A stretch of 64,000 bases of DNA from positions 267,025 to 331,024 of the forward strand of contig NZ_JBITGZ010000006.1 of the NCBI RefSeq assembly GCF_044457565.1, written 5' to 3'. Shown here piece by piece: positions 51,482-61,108 of the stretch; position 1 is the stretch's first letter, and every line of letters starts with the position of its first letter. The stretch is from Kitasatospora sp044457565 (GTDB lineage Bacteria; Actinomycetota; Actinomycetes; Streptomycetales; Streptomycetaceae). The position numbers and the translations under genes were made by a program. The notes beneath the pieces were generated by a model. That model had not been told where the DNA came from, did not search any database, and was given only the letters and a program-made list of their open reading frames with translations.

Positions 51482-54093
51482 TGCCCAGCCCGTCAACCTC
51501 CCGCCCGTCCGCCGGCGACCCCTCGTCCGCTCGCCGGAACCTGGTCGTCGTCGGCCACGGCATGGTCGGCCAGCGCTTGCTGGAAGCCCTGTTCGACCGG
51601 CCCCAGGGGCAGGCCTGGCAGGTCACGGTCCTCGCCGAGGAGCCCCGGCCGGCCTACGACCGGGTGCAGCTGACCTCCTGGTTCTCCGGTACCTCCGCGC
51701 AGGAGCTCTCGCTCTGCCCGCCCGGCTTCCTCGCCGAGCACGACGTGGACCTGCGGCTCGGCGACCCCGCCGTGGCGATCGACCGCGCCGCCCGCACCGT
51801 CACCACCGCCGCCGGCCACGTGCTGCCGTACGACGCCCTGGTGCTGGCCACCGGCTCGTACCCGTTCGTGCCGCCCGTCCCCGGGCACGACGCGCCGGGC
51901 TGCCACGTCTACCGCACCATCGAGGACCTGGAGGCGATCAGGGACGGCGCCGCAGGCGCCCGCGCGGGTGGCGTGGTCGGCGGCGGTCTGCTCGGCCTGG
52001 AGGCCGCCGGAGCGCTGCGGGCCATGGGCCTGCCGACCCATGTGGTCGAGTTCGCACCGCGCCTGATGGCCCTCCAGGTCGACGAGGGCGGCGGCGAGGT
52101 GCTGCGCCGCAAGATCGAGGACCTCGGCGTCCAGGTGCACACCGGCGCCGGCACCGAGCGGATCATCACCGGTGACGACGGCCGGGTGCGCGGGATGAAG
52201 CTCTCCGACGGCAGCGAACTCGCCCTCGACCTGGTGATCTTCTCCGCCGGGGTGCGCCCCCGCGACCAGCTCGCCCGCGACTGCGGACTGCCGGTCGGCG
52301 AGCGCGGCGGCATCACCGTCGACGAGCACTGCCGTACCGCCGACCCGCACATCTGGGCGGTCGGCGAGTGCGCCCAGACCGTGGACGGCCGGGTCTACGG
52401 CCTGGTCGCGCCCGGCTACGCGATGGCCGAGGCGGTCGCCGCCGAACTCACCGGCGGCAGCGGCTCCTTCACCGGCGCCGACACCTCCACCAAGCTCAAG
52501 CTGCTGGGCGTGGACGTGGCCAGCTTCGGCGACGCGCACGGCGCCACCGAGGGCGCCCTGGAGGTGCTGTACGCCAACAGCCGGGAGGGCGTGTACAAGA
52601 AGCTGGTCATCGGCCGCGAGGGCGAGCTGCTCGGTGGCGTCCTGGTCGGCGACGCGGACGCCTACGGCCTGCTGCGCCCGCTCGCCGCCGGCGGTGCGCC
52701 GCTGCAGACCCCGCCCGAGCAGCTGGTGCTGCCCGCCTCCCTGGGCGCGGCCGCGGGGCCGGTGGCGCTGCCGGACGAGGCGGTGGTCTGCTCCTGCCAC
52801 AACGTCAGCAAGGGCGTGATCCGGGCGGCCGTGCGCGATCACGGCTGCGGGAGCGTCCCCGAGGTCAAGAAGTGCACGAAGGCCGGCAGCGGCTGCGGCA
52901 GCTGCGTCAAGCTGCTGGGCACCATCGTGGCGGAGGAGCTGGCCGCCGGCGGCATCGAGCAGGCCCGCGGACTGTGCGAGCACTTCGCGCACACCCGGGC
53001 GGAGCTGTACGAGATCATCCGGGTCAAGGGCATCAGCTCCTTCGGCCGGCTGATCGAGGAGCACGGCACCGGCCTGGGCTGCGACATCTGCAAGCCCACC
53101 GTCGCCTCGATCCTGGCCGCCCTGGGCAACGGGCACATCCTGGACGGCGAGCAGGCCGCGCTCCAGGACACCAACGACCACTTCCTGGCCAACCTCCAGC
53201 GCAACGGTTCCTACTCGGTGGTGCCCCGGGTCCCCGGCGGCGAGATCACCCCCGAGGGCCTGATCGTGATCGGTGAGATCGCCCGGGACTTCGGGCTGTA
53301 CACCAAGATCACCGGCGGCCAGCGGATCGACCTCTTCGGCGCCAGCGTCGACCAGCTCCCGCCGATCTGGCGGCGCCTGGTCGACGCGGGCTTCGAGTCG
53401 GGACACGCGTACGGCAAGGCGCTGCGCACGGTGAAGTCCTGCGTCGGGCAGACCTGGTGCCGCTACGGCGTCCAGGACTCGGTCGGCCTCGCCATCGAAC
53501 TGGAGCTGCGCTACCGCGGGCTGCGCGCCCCGCACAAGCTGAAGTCGGCGGTCTCCGGCTGCGCGCGGGAGTGCGCCGAGGCGCAGAGCAAGGACTTCGG
53601 GGTCATCGCGACGGCCGAGGGCTGGAACCTCTACCTCGGCGGCAACGGCGGCATGACGCCTCGTCACGCCGACCTGTTCGCGGCCGACCTGGACCGCGAG
53701 ACGCTGATCCGCACCATCGACCGCTTCCTGATGTTCTACATCCGCACCGCCGACCGGCTGGAGCGTACCGCCCCCTGGCTGGAGCGCCTGGAGGGCGGCA
53801 TCGACCACCTGCGCGAGGTGATCCTCGACGACTCGCTGGGCATCTGCGCCGACCTCGACGAGCTGATGGCCCGCCACGTGGACACCTACGAGGACGAGTG
53901 GGCGGCCACCCTGGCCGAGCCCGACCGCCTGCGGCGCTTCGTCTCCTTCGCCAACGCACCCGGCGTCCCGGACCCGACCGTGCGCTTCGTACCCGAGCGG
54001 GACCAGATCCGCCCGGCCCTGCCCGGCGAGGCCGGGCAGCCCTTGCAACCGGCCCTGATCGCCGGGCCCGACCTGGAGGTTCGTACCCGATGA
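51481..54093 (+). CDS. nirB: Nitrite reductase [NAD(P)H], large subunit
   Basis: 870 aa. Residues 1-400 bind FAD and NAD ('LVVVGHGMVGQRLLEALFDR', 'AGGVVGGGLLGLEAAGALRA'). A BFD-like [2Fe-2S] region has 'VVCSCHNVSKGVIR' and 'GSGCGSCVK'. The sirohaem/[4Fe-4S] domain has C-x5-C in 'CVGQTWC' and C-x3-C in 'SGCARECAEAQ'. It reduces nitrite to ammonium with six electrons, using sirohaem from the CbiX pathway. Full length and intact. Coupled to nirD. Confidence 0.95.
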   Translation: MPSPSTSRPSAGDPSSARRNLVVVGHGMVGQRLLEALFDRPQGQAWQVTVLAEEPRPAYDRVQLTSWFSGTSAQELSLCPPGFLAEHDVDLRLGDPAVAIDRAARTVTTAAGHVLPYDALVLATGSYPFVPPVPGHDAPGCHVYRTIEDLEAIRDGAAGARAGGVVGGGLLGLEAAGALRAMGLPTHVVEFAPRLMALQVDEGGGEVLRRKIEDLGVQVHTGAGTERIITGDDGRVRGMKLSDGSELALDLVIFSAGVRPRDQLARDCGLPVGERGGITVDEHCRTADPHIWAVGECAQTVDGRVYGLVAPGYAMAEAVAAELTGGSGSFTGADTSTKLKLLGVDVASFGDAHGATEGALEVLYANSREGVYKKLVIGREGELLGGVLVGDADAYGLLRPLAAGGAPLQTPPEQLVLPASLGAAAGPVALPDEAVVCSCHNVSKGVIRAAVRDHGCGSVPEVKKCTKAGSGCGSCVKLLGTIVAEELAAGGIEQARGLCEHFAHTRAELYEIIRVKGISSFGRLIEEHGTGLGCDICKPTVASILAALGNGHILDGEQAALQDTNDHFLANLQRNGSYSVVPRVPGGEITPEGLIVIGEIARDFGLYTKITGGQRIDLFGASVDQLPPIWRRLVDAGFESGHAYGKALRTVKSCVGQTWCRYGVQDSVGLAIELELRYRGLRAPHKLKSAVSGCARECAEAQSKDFGVIATAEGWNLYLGGNGGMTPRHADLFAADLDRETLIRTIDRFLMFYIRTADRLERTAPWLERLEGGIDHLREVILDDSLGICADLDELMARHVDTYEDEWAATLAEPDRLRRFVSFANAPGVPDPTVRFVPERDQIRPALPGEAGQPLQPALIAGPDLEVRTR

Positions 54094-54575
54094 CCACGCA
54101 GACGCTGCAGGAGATGCCCGAGGCGCCGACCATGTCGCAGCTGCCGGTGGCGCAGTCCGCGCAGTCCGCGCGCCCCCTCACGGGTGCGACGGTCGAGATC
54201 CACGACGGCGAGCGGTGGACGCCCGTCTGCGACCGGGCCGACCTGATCCCCGGCCGGGGCGTGGCGCTGCTGCTCGGCGGCGCGCAGGTCGCGGTCTACC
54301 TTGGTGCGCGCGGCGAGCTGTACGCGGTCGACAACCGCGACCCGTTCAGCGGCGCGTACGTCCTCTCCCGCGGGCTCCTCGGCAGCCGGGGGGACGTGCC
54401 GGTGCTGGTCTCGCCGATGTACAAGCAGGCCTTCGACCTGCGCACCGGCAGCTGCCTGGACGAGGACCTGGCTCCGGACGGCTCGCCGGCGGTGCTGCGG
54501 CTGTGGCCGGTGCGCCTGGCGGGCTCCGCCTCCGGAGCCGCCTCCGGAGCCGGTGATGGTGCCGGAGCCGCGTAG
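54090..54575 (+). CDS. nirD: Nitrite reductase small subunit NirD
   Basis: 161 aa. A Rieske-like fold without the cluster-binding Cys/His residues, as usual for NirD: 'VCDRADLIPGRGVALLLGGA', 'YAVDNRDPFSGAYVLSRGLL', 'PMYKQAFDLRTGSCLDEDLA'. It stabilises or tunes NirB. A Ser/Ala/Gly-rich tail ends it. ATG 54090 overlaps the nirB stop. Confidence 0.92.
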   Translation: MTTQTLQEMPEAPTMSQLPVAQSAQSARPLTGATVEIHDGERWTPVCDRADLIPGRGVALLLGGAQVAVYLGARGELYAVDNRDPFSGAYVLSRGLLGSRGDVPVLVSPMYKQAFDLRTGSCLDEDLAPDGSPAVLRLWPVRLAGSASGAASGAGDGAGAA

Positions 54576-54898
54576 ATCCCGACCCCGCGCCCGTACGGCC
54601 GTCCGTGCCGGGCGCGGGCTTCGCGCAGTCCTCACACGGGTCGGCGGGCGGCGTGCTGGAGATGTTCCACGACCGAGTCGGCGCGGGCGGTCACGCGAAA
54701 CCTGCGCTTCCTAGCGTGAAACCGGGTTCGCAAGCCCCCGGTACCCGTAGCGCCCCTCAGTGCCCCCGGGACTCCCCAGGCCCCGGGGGCAGCGCAAGAC
54801 CCGTAAGCCCCCTAAGCCCCGCAAGCCCCGCAAGCCCCGCAAGCCCCGCAAGCCCCAGGTCTTCCCTCCCCTCCCCCCACACCCCAGGGCAGGTCACG
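54576..54898 (+). promoter_or_regulatory. narK upstream region with GAAAC pair and 9-bp tandem repeats
   Basis: No gene recognised. Two GAAAC half-sites (54697-54701, 54718-54722) are 21 bases apart, reminiscent of a GlnR site but without matching gTnAc parts. At about 54804-54855 the 9-base unit GCAAGCCCC repeats five to six times in the leader. The narK start at 54899 follows a weak GGGCAGG ribosome site. Confidence 0.4.
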
Positions 54899-56284
54899 AT
54901 GAGCACAGCGGTCCGTGAACCCGAGAACCCCGCAGCCCCCGCACCGGACGTGGCGCGCCGACGGCGCGGCATCGACGACTGGCGGCCCGAGGACACCACC
55001 TTCTGGGAGCAGGGCGGCGCCCGGATCGCCCGGCGCAACCTCGTCTACTCGGTGCTCTCCGAGCACATCGGCTTCTCGGTGTGGAGCCTGTGGTCGGTGC
55101 TGGTGCTCTTCCTCGGGCCGGAGTACCACATCGACCCCGCGGGCAGGTTCACCCTGACCGCGCTGCCGACCGCGCTGGGCGCGGTGCTGCGGCTGCCGTA
55201 CACCTTCGCGGTGGCCAGGTTCGGCGGCCGGAACTGGACGGTCTTCAGCGCGCTGCTCCTGCTGGTGCCCACCGTGCTGGCCGGAATCGTGCTCGAGCCC
55301 GGTGTCTCGTACGGCACCCTGCTCGCCGTCGCCTGCGTCGCCGGCGTCGGCGGCGGCAACTTCGCCTCCTCGATGGCCAACATCAACGCCTTCTACCCGC
55401 AGCGGCTCAAGGGCTGGGCACTGGGCATCAACGCGGGCGGCGGCAACCTCGGCGTGCCCGCCGTCCAACTGCTCGGCCTGCTGATCCTGGCCACCGCGGG
55501 CGCCGCGCACCCCCGGCTGCTGCCGCTGGTCTACCTCCCGCTGATCATCCTGGCGGCGCTGGCCTCCGCCCTGCGGATGGACAACCTGACCGCCCTTCGC
55601 GGCGACGGGATGGCCATGCGTGAGGTCACCCGCAACCCGCACACCTGGGTGATGGCGGTGCTGTACATCGGCACCTTCGGCTCCTTCATCGGCTTCGGCT
55701 TCGCCTTCGGGCAGGTGCTCCAGGTTCAGTTCCACGAGCAGTTCGACACCCCGGTGAAGGCCGCCTACCTGACCTTCCTCGGCCCGCTGCTGGGCTCGCT
55801 GGTCCGGCCGGTGGGCGGCCTGCTGGCGGACCGCTGGGGCGGTGCCCGGGTGACCCTGTGGAACTTCGCCGCCATGGCCGCCGGTGCGCTGGTGGTGCTG
55901 ACCGCCTCCCGGGAGAAGTCGCTGCCGCTGTTCATCGCGGGCTTCGTCGCCCTGTTCGTCCTCAGCGGCATCGGCAACGGCTCGACCTACCGGATGATCC
56001 CGGCGATCTTCCGGGCCCAGGCCCGCAAGGCCGTCGACGCCGGCGCCGACCCGGACGCGGCCGAGCGCGACTCCCGGCGGCACGCCTCGGCGGTGATCGG
56101 CATCGCGGGCGCGATCGGTGCCTTCGGCGGGGTCCTGGTCAACATCGCCTTCCGGCAGTCGTTCCTCACCACGCACAACGGCAACGCCGCGTACCTCGCC
56201 TTCCTGGCCTGCTACGCCGGCTGCCTCGCCCTGACCTGGGCGGTGTACGTGCGTCCCGCCGCCTCCCGCCTGAGCGGCGTGTGA
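54899..56284 (+). CDS. narK: Nitrate/nitrite transporter NarK
   Basis: 461 aa, MFS with about 12 membrane helices. The nitrate-signature sequence is well kept: 'VGGGNFASSMANINAFYPQR' followed by 'KGWALGINAGGGNLGVPAVQ'. A second signature lies around 'LFVLSGIGNGSTYRMIPAIF'. It imports nitrate or exchanges it with nitrite, feeding NasA and NirBD. Start ATG 54899 (MSTAVREPENP); longer frames upstream run through the 9-bp repeats and are unlikely to be translated. Confidence 0.93.
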   Translation: MSTAVREPENPAAPAPDVARRRRGIDDWRPEDTTFWEQGGARIARRNLVYSVLSEHIGFSVWSLWSVLVLFLGPEYHIDPAGRFTLTALPTALGAVLRLPYTFAVARFGGRNWTVFSALLLLVPTVLAGIVLEPGVSYGTLLAVACVAGVGGGNFASSMANINAFYPQRLKGWALGINAGGGNLGVPAVQLLGLLILATAGAAHPRLLPLVYLPLIILAALASALRMDNLTALRGDGMAMREVTRNPHTWVMAVLYIGTFGSFIGFGFAFGQVLQVQFHEQFDTPVKAAYLTFLGPLLGSLVRPVGGLLADRWGGARVTLWNFAAMAAGALVVLTASREKSLPLFIAGFVALFVLSGIGNGSTYRMIPAIFRAQARKAVDAGADPDAAERDSRRHASAVIGIAGAIGAFGGVLVNIAFRQSFLTTHNGNAAYLAFLACYAGCLALTWAVYVRPAASRLSGV

Positions 56285-56454
56285 CAGCGGGCCCCGGCGG
56301 CGCGCGGGCCGGTCTCCTGGCGGAGGCCGGCTCTCGCGCTGCCCCGGTCGTGGCCGAAACCAGGGGTCAGTGGCGGGGGCAGGGGTCGGGGCGGGCCCGT
56401 GCAGTCCTGATGAACGGCCCCCGTTCGGCAGCCCTCCCGGCGTAGCCTTCGTGC

Positions 56455-57366
56455 ATGGCAGAGAGCAAGGTCCGGAAGACGGCTGCGCCGGTGGTGAAGG
56501 CGGTTGCGAAGCCGAGGAAGCCGGAGTCCCGCCTGGCGATGGTCCGGCGGGCACGAAAGATCAACCGTGAGCTGACGGAGCTGTACCCGTACGCGCACCC
56601 CGAGCTGGACTTCGACAACCCCTTCCAGCTGCTGGTGGCCACCGTGCTGTCGGCGCAGACCACCGACCTGCGGGTGAACCAGACGACGCCCGGACTGTTC
56701 GCGAAGTACCCGACGCCGCAGGACATGGCCGCGGCGAATCCCGAGGAGCTGGAGGAGATACTCCGGCCGACCGGCTTCTTCCGGGCGAAGGCCAAGTCGC
56801 TGCTGGGGCTCTCCGCGGCCCTGCGGGACCGCTTCGACGGCGAGGTCCCGGGCCGCCTGGAGGACCTGGTGACGCTGCCGGGGGTGGGCCGCAAGACCGC
56901 CAACGTGGTGCTCGGCAACGCCTTCGGCGTGCCGGGGATCACGGTGGACACCCACTTCGGGCGGCTGGCCCGGCGGTTCGGGTGGACGCCGGAGCTGGAG
57001 CCGGAGAAGGTCGAGGCCGCGGTGGCCGAGATCTTCCCGAAGTCGGAGTGGACGATGCTCTCGCACCGGGTGGTCTTCCACGGCCGCCGGGTCTGCCACT
57101 CCCGCAAGCCGGCCTGCGGGGCCTGCGCGATCGCGCCGCTCTGCCCCTCGTACGGGGAGGGCGAGACCGACCCGGAGAAGGCGAAGAAGCTGCTGAAGTA
57201 CGAGCTGGGCGGGCAGCCCGGCCAGCGGCTGCGGCCGCCGGCGCACTACCCGGGGCAGGCCGCTGCCGCTGCCGCTGCCGCGGCGACGGCTACGGCGACG
57301 GGCACTGCGGTGTCGGACGCCCGGTCCACGTCCGGAGCCACGTCCGGGCAGGAGGCGGGCGCGTGA
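56455..57366 (+). CDS. nth: Endonuclease III
   Basis: 303 aa. DNA glycosylase/AP lyase for oxidised pyrimidines. The helix-hairpin-helix 'LVTLPGVGRKTANVVLGNAF' contains the catalytic Lys, and 'ITVDTHFGRLARRFGW' carries the catalytic Asp. The [4Fe-4S] cluster has the usual C-x6-C-x2-C-x5-C in 'VCHSRKPACGACAIAPLC'. N- and C-terminal low-complexity extensions (Lys/Ala-rich start, Ala/Thr-rich end) are normal for actinobacterial members. It starts the conserved nth-NUDIX-marP block; the stop overlaps the next gene. Confidence 0.95.
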   Translation: MAESKVRKTAAPVVKAVAKPRKPESRLAMVRRARKINRELTELYPYAHPELDFDNPFQLLVATVLSAQTTDLRVNQTTPGLFAKYPTPQDMAAANPEELEEILRPTGFFRAKAKSLLGLSAALRDRFDGEVPGRLEDLVTLPGVGRKTANVVLGNAFGVPGITVDTHFGRLARRFGWTPELEPEKVEAAVAEIFPKSEWTMLSHRVVFHGRRVCHSRKPACGACAIAPLCPSYGEGETDPEKAKKLLKYELGGQPGQRLRPPAHYPGQAAAAAAAAATATATGTAVSDARSTSGATSGQEAGA

Positions 57367-58094
57367 GCCCGCGGGTCGAGCGTGAGGGGCTGCCGGCCTG
57401 GTTGGAGCCGGTGCGCGACGCAGCCGAGACCGTCCGGCCGGAGCAGCTGAGCCGCTTCCTGCCACCCGCCGAGGGCGGCCGGCCATCCGCGGTACTGATG
57501 CTGTTCGGTGAGGGGCCGGCCGGCCCCGACCTGCTGCTGATCGAGCGGGCCCGCTCGCTGCGCTCGCACGCGGGGCAGTCCTCGTTCCCCGGCGGTGCGC
57601 TGGACCCCGAGGACGGTGACCCGCACGGCGCCGGCCCGGTGGCGGCGGCGCTGCGCGAGGCCTGGGAGGAGACCGGCCTGGATCCGTCCGGTGTCCAGGT
57701 GTTCGCGGCGCTGCCGGCGCTGTACATCCCGGTCAGCTCGTTCGTGGTCACGCCGGTGCTGGGCTGGTGGCGTCGGGAGAGCCCGGTGGCGCCGGTGGAC
57801 CAGGCCGAGACGGGCGCGGTGTTCCGGGTCCCGATCGCGGATCTGGTCGATCCGGCGAACCGGGCGCGGCTCAAGCACCCCTCCGGCCACACCGGCCCGG
57901 CGTTCGCCGTGGCCGGGCGGCTGGTCTGGGGGTTCACGGCGGGCGTGATCGACCGGGTGCTGCACCACAGCGGGCTGGAGCGCCCGTGGGACACCAGCCG
58001 GACGCTCTCCCTCTCCGACGAGGCCATCGATCTCGTCCAGGGCAGCCGTGCCCGCTCCAGCGCGCTGCTGCGCGATGCCGCGGCGGGGACGTAG
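57363..58094 (+). CDS. NUDIX hydrolase, CoA pyrophosphatase type
   Basis: 243 aa. The UPF0035/CoA-diphosphatase signature 'LRSHAGQSSFPGGALDPED' precedes the Nudix box 'AALREAWEETGLDP'. Members split CoA into 4'-phosphopantetheine and 3',5'-ADP. Mycobacteria carry a homologue in the same position between nth and marP. GTG 57363 overlaps the nth stop (GTGA). Confidence 0.9.
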   Translation: MSPRVEREGLPAWLEPVRDAAETVRPEQLSRFLPPAEGGRPSAVLMLFGEGPAGPDLLLIERARSLRSHAGQSSFPGGALDPEDGDPHGAGPVAAALREAWEETGLDPSGVQVFAALPALYIPVSSFVVTPVLGWWRRESPVAPVDQAETGAVFRVPIADLVDPANRARLKHPSGHTGPAFAVAGRLVWGFTAGVIDRVLHHSGLERPWDTSRTLSLSDEAIDLVQGSRARSSALLRDAAAGT

Positions 58095-58133
58095 CCCGTG
58101 CCCGTTCCCCGGCGCGTGCCGCCCGAGCCATGG

Positions 58134-58174
58134 CCGCCCGTCCGTCCCCCGAGGAGTGGGGGACGGACGGGCGG
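58134..58174 (+). terminator. Terminator after the NUDIX gene
   Basis: A 17-bp perfect stem with a GAGGAGT loop lies 40 bases past the stop, separating nth-NUDIX from marP. Confidence 0.82.
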
Positions 58175-58306
58175 GGCGTATTGTCCTGCTTTATGTTGGC
58201 CTGCTTTACGGCCTGGGGTCGGATGAGCAGAGCTACCCCTGATATGCACGCCTGAGCTGCGCGTCGCGCGCGTCGCGTACGTCGGGGCCTCGAACGAAGG
58301 ATCTCA

Positions 58307-59491
58307 GTGAACGTCCTGGATCTGCTGTTGATCGCTGCCGCGATCGGTTTCGCCGTCTCGGGTTACCGTCAGGGCTTCGTGGTGGGCGTGTTGTCGGTCC
58401 TGGGCTTCCTCGGCGGCGGGCTGATCGCCGTCCAACTGCTCCCATTGCTGCTCAGCCATCTCAGCCCCGGTACCACGGCCTCCGTGGTCGCCGTCGTCGT
58501 GGTGATCGTCCTCGCGGCGGTCGGGCAGGCGGTCACCACCCACTTCGGCTGGAAGCTGCGCGGCCATATCGACCGCCGCCCGACCAAGGCACTGGACGCG
58601 GCCGGCGGCGCGGTGGTCAACGTGATCTCGATGCTGCTGGTCGCCTGGCTGATCGGCTCCGCGCTGGCCGGCACCTCGCTGCCGACCGTCTCCAAGCAGG
58701 TACGTTCCTCCATGCTGCTCGGCGGCGTCCAGGACACGTTGCCGGCCGATGCGCCCAACTGGTTCTCCGACGTCTCCAAGGCGCTGGCGCGCAACGGGTT
58801 CCCCCAGGTCTTCAACCCCTTCGAGCACGAGCCGATCACCGTGGTCGAGGCCCCGGACCCGCTGCTGGCCGGCAGCCCGGCGGTGGCCAAGGCCAAGCAG
58901 AGCCTGGTCAAGGTGGTCGGCACGGCCACCGCCTGCGGGAAGACCCTGGAGGGCAGCGGCTTCGTCTACGCACCGCACCGGGTGATGACCAACGCCCACG
59001 TGGTCGGGGGTGTCGACGAGCCCACCGTCCAGATCGGCGGCACCGGGCAGCTCTACGACGCGACCGTGGTCCGCTACGACTGGCAGCGCGACATCGCCAT
59101 CCTGGACGTTCCCAAGCTCACCGCGCCGCCGCTGGCCTTCGCGGGCGATGCCAAGACCAACGACAGTGCGATCGTCGCGGGCTTCCCGGAGAACGGTGCC
59201 TTCAACATCCAGCCGGCCCGCATCCGCGGCCGGATCCAGGCCAACGGCCCGGACATCTACCACCGCGGCCAGGTCGTGCGTGACGTGTACTCGGTGCGCT
59301 CGCTGGTTCGCCAGGGCAACAGCGGCGGACCGCTGCTCACCCCGGACGGCCAGGTGTACGGCGTGGTCTTCGCGAAGTCGCTGGACAGTGCCGACACCGG
59401 CTATGTGCTGACCGCCGCGGAGGTCCGTGAGGACGCCGACCGGGGCGCGAGCGCCACCGCTCGGGCGGACACCGAGGGCTGCGCGCTCTGA
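58307..59491 (+). CDS. MarP family membrane serine protease (CvpA domain + trypsin fold)
   Basis: 394 aa. Four N-terminal membrane helices form a CvpA-like domain ('LDLLLIAAAIGFAVSGYRQG'). An extracytoplasmic chymotrypsin-like protease follows, with catalytic His in 'MTNAHVVGG', Asp in 'WQRDIAILDV' and Ser in 'RQGNSGGPLL'. Mycobacterial MarP protects against acid stress by processing a peptidoglycan hydrolase. Same neighbourhood here (nth, NUDIX before; alpha/beta hydrolase, holin-family after). GTG 58307 has GAAGGA upstream. Confidence 0.92.
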   Translation: MNVLDLLLIAAAIGFAVSGYRQGFVVGVLSVLGFLGGGLIAVQLLPLLLSHLSPGTTASVVAVVVVIVLAAVGQAVTTHFGWKLRGHIDRRPTKALDAAGGAVVNVISMLLVAWLIGSALAGTSLPTVSKQVRSSMLLGGVQDTLPADAPNWFSDVSKALARNGFPQVFNPFEHEPITVVEAPDPLLAGSPAVAKAKQSLVKVVGTATACGKTLEGSGFVYAPHRVMTNAHVVGGVDEPTVQIGGTGQLYDATVVRYDWQRDIAILDVPKLTAPPLAFAGDAKTNDSAIVAGFPENGAFNIQPARIRGRIQANGPDIYHRGQVVRDVYSVRSLVRQGNSGGPLLTPDGQVYGVVFAKSLDSADTGYVLTAAEVREDADRGASATARADTEGCAL

Positions 59492-59563
59492 GGTGCCCGG
59501 TGCACTCCGGGGTGCTCTGACGCCGGGGTGCCCCGGAGCCCTGGTGGCGCCGGCGCTCCGGCC

Positions 59564-59773
59564 TCAGGACTCCCGCCGCAGCCGGGCGCCCACCCAGCGG
59601 GCCCGGCGGCCGAGGATGTGTGGGATGCCGAGCTGCCGCTGCGCCGATCGCTGCCGACGGTCCGGTCCGTCGAAGGACAGCTCATCCGCCCAGTCGGAGC
59701 GGCGGGTCAACCTCTGCGGGCTGCTGTGGCGTCGGCCGCGAGGCGCCGCGCCGCGATCGGGCATCCAGGTCAT
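59564..59773 (-). CDS. Small hypothetical protein, convergent to marP
   Basis: 69 aa, very basic: begins MTWMPDRGAAPRGRRH, with 'TRRSDWADELSFDGPDRR' in the middle and 'RRARWVGARLRRES' at the end. No family recognised. Third codon positions are close to 90% G or C by eye, which supports coding, but no clear ribosome site precedes the ATG. It may be the last gene of the minus-strand hydrolase transcript. Confidence 0.45.
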   Translation of the reverse strand: MTWMPDRGAAPRGRRHSSPQRLTRRSDWADELSFDGPDRRQRSAQRQLGIPHILGRRARWVGARLRRES

Positions 59774-59886
59774 ACCGGTATGGATGCCCGTGGGCCGCTG
59801 GGAGTAACCGCTCTTCGGGGGGCGAATTGGCCTATGCGATTGTCATATGAGCGCAATGTAAAGGAAGTTGGTCCACCGCTCGCCCG

Positions 59887-60930
59887 TCAGTCCTTGTGCC
59901 GGCCCACCCAGCCGATCAGCTCCGCCGAGAACTGCTCGGGCGCCTCCTCGTGCGGGAAGTGCCCGATCCCCGGCAGCAGCCGCCACCGGTACGGCGCCGC
60001 CACGTACTCGCCCCCGCCGAGCGCGGTGCGCGACAGCAGTACCGGGTCTGCCGCGCCCTGGATGTGCAGCGTGGGAGCGGTGATCGGCTTCTTCATCCGG
60101 CGGGCGAACTGGATGCCGTCCGGACGGGCCATCGAGCGCAACAGCCAGCGGTACGGCTCGATCGAGCAGTGCGCGGTGCTGGGGATCTGGATCGCCTGCC
60201 GGTACGCCTCCACGGCGGCGCGCTCCAGCTGGTTGGGCCCGGTCCAGGCATCGAGGTAACGGCCGACCAGCGCGGCATCCTCGGCGACCAGCCGGCGTTC
60301 CGGTATCCACGGGCGCTGGAAGCCCAGCACGTGGTCGAACGCGGCGATCTGGCGGCGGTCGGTCAGCAGCGCCCGGCGCAGGTCACGCGGGTGGGCCGCC
60401 GAGACCACGGTCAGGCTCTGGATCACCGAGGGGCGCATCACGGCCGCCACCCAGGACAGCGTGCCGCCGGCGGCGTGTCCCACCAGGTGCGCCCGCCGCT
60501 CGCCGAGTGAGCGGATCACCCCGGTGATGTCCAAGGCGAGGTTCCCGGGGTCGTACCCGCGTGGCGTCCGGTCGCTGCCGCCGATGCCCCGCAGGTCCAG
60601 GGCGACGGCCCGGTAGCCGGCCTCGGCGAGCGCGGTCAGCTGGTGCCGCCATGCCCACCAGTACTGCGGCCAGCCGTGCACCAGCAGCACCAGCGGTCCC
60701 TCGCCGACTTCGGCGATGTGGAACCGGGCGCCGTTGGCCGCCAGGTCGCGGTGCGTCCAGGGACCGGGCTGCCGGATGCTCCAACCCGCGGCGGCGGTGC
60801 CCGGGCCGGCCTCGGAGCCGGGCGTGATGCCGGCGGAGGTGCCGGTGGTGGTCCCGGCGCCGGTGCTGGCGGCGCTGGCGGCGGTGCCGGTGGACGGCTG
60901 CGGTGGTACGGGCTTCTGGTCGAGCGGCAT
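59887..60930 (-). CDS. Alpha/beta hydrolase of the EphE position, nucleophile missing
   Basis: 347 aa. A Ala/Thr/Gly-rich N-terminal tail (1-50) is followed by the epoxide-hydrolase-like core: oxyanion motif 'VLLVHGWPQYWWAW', 'LDLRGIGGSDRTPRGYDP' and the late His in 'LLPGIGHFPHEEAPEQ'. The nucleophile elbow reads 'AHLVGHAAGGTLSWVA', where GHDWGG or GHSxGG is expected. Ala replaces the nucleophile, so hydrolysis by the usual route should be impossible. In mycobacteria the gene after marP is ephE, which fits the order here. It may be a pseudoenzyme. Confidence 0.85.
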   Translation of the reverse strand: MPLDQKPVPPQPSTGTAASAASTGAGTTTGTSAGITPGSEAGPGTAAAGWSIRQPGPWTHRDLAANGARFHIAEVGEGPLVLLVHGWPQYWWAWRHQLTALAEAGYRAVALDLRGIGGSDRTPRGYDPGNLALDITGVIRSLGERRAHLVGHAAGGTLSWVAAVMRPSVIQSLTVVSAAHPRDLRRALLTDRRQIAAFDHVLGFQRPWIPERRLVAEDAALVGRYLDAWTGPNQLERAAVEAYRQAIQIPSTAHCSIEPYRWLLRSMARPDGIQFARRMKKPITAPTLHIQGAADPVLLSRTALGGGEYVAAPYRWRLLPGIGHFPHEEAPEQFSAELIGWVGRHKD

Positions 60931-61108
60931 ACCGAGAGCGTTTCACATCCGCGCGGGGAACATGTCCCCGGCACTCGCAGGGGCTACGCCCGATGCCGTA
61001 CGCCCTGGCCGAGGCCTCGCGCCGGCACCTTCACGGCACCGCGTCGGCGCTCTCACCGCCCGGCCGGTCCGCCCGGCGGGCTGCTTGGCCGGTCCGCCCG
61101 GCGCAAGA

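Noticed and set aside
54690..54722. GlnR box upstream of narK
   Set aside because: Two GAAAC half-sites exist, but spacing is 21 rather than 22 and the gTnAc halves do not match; not strong enough to call.
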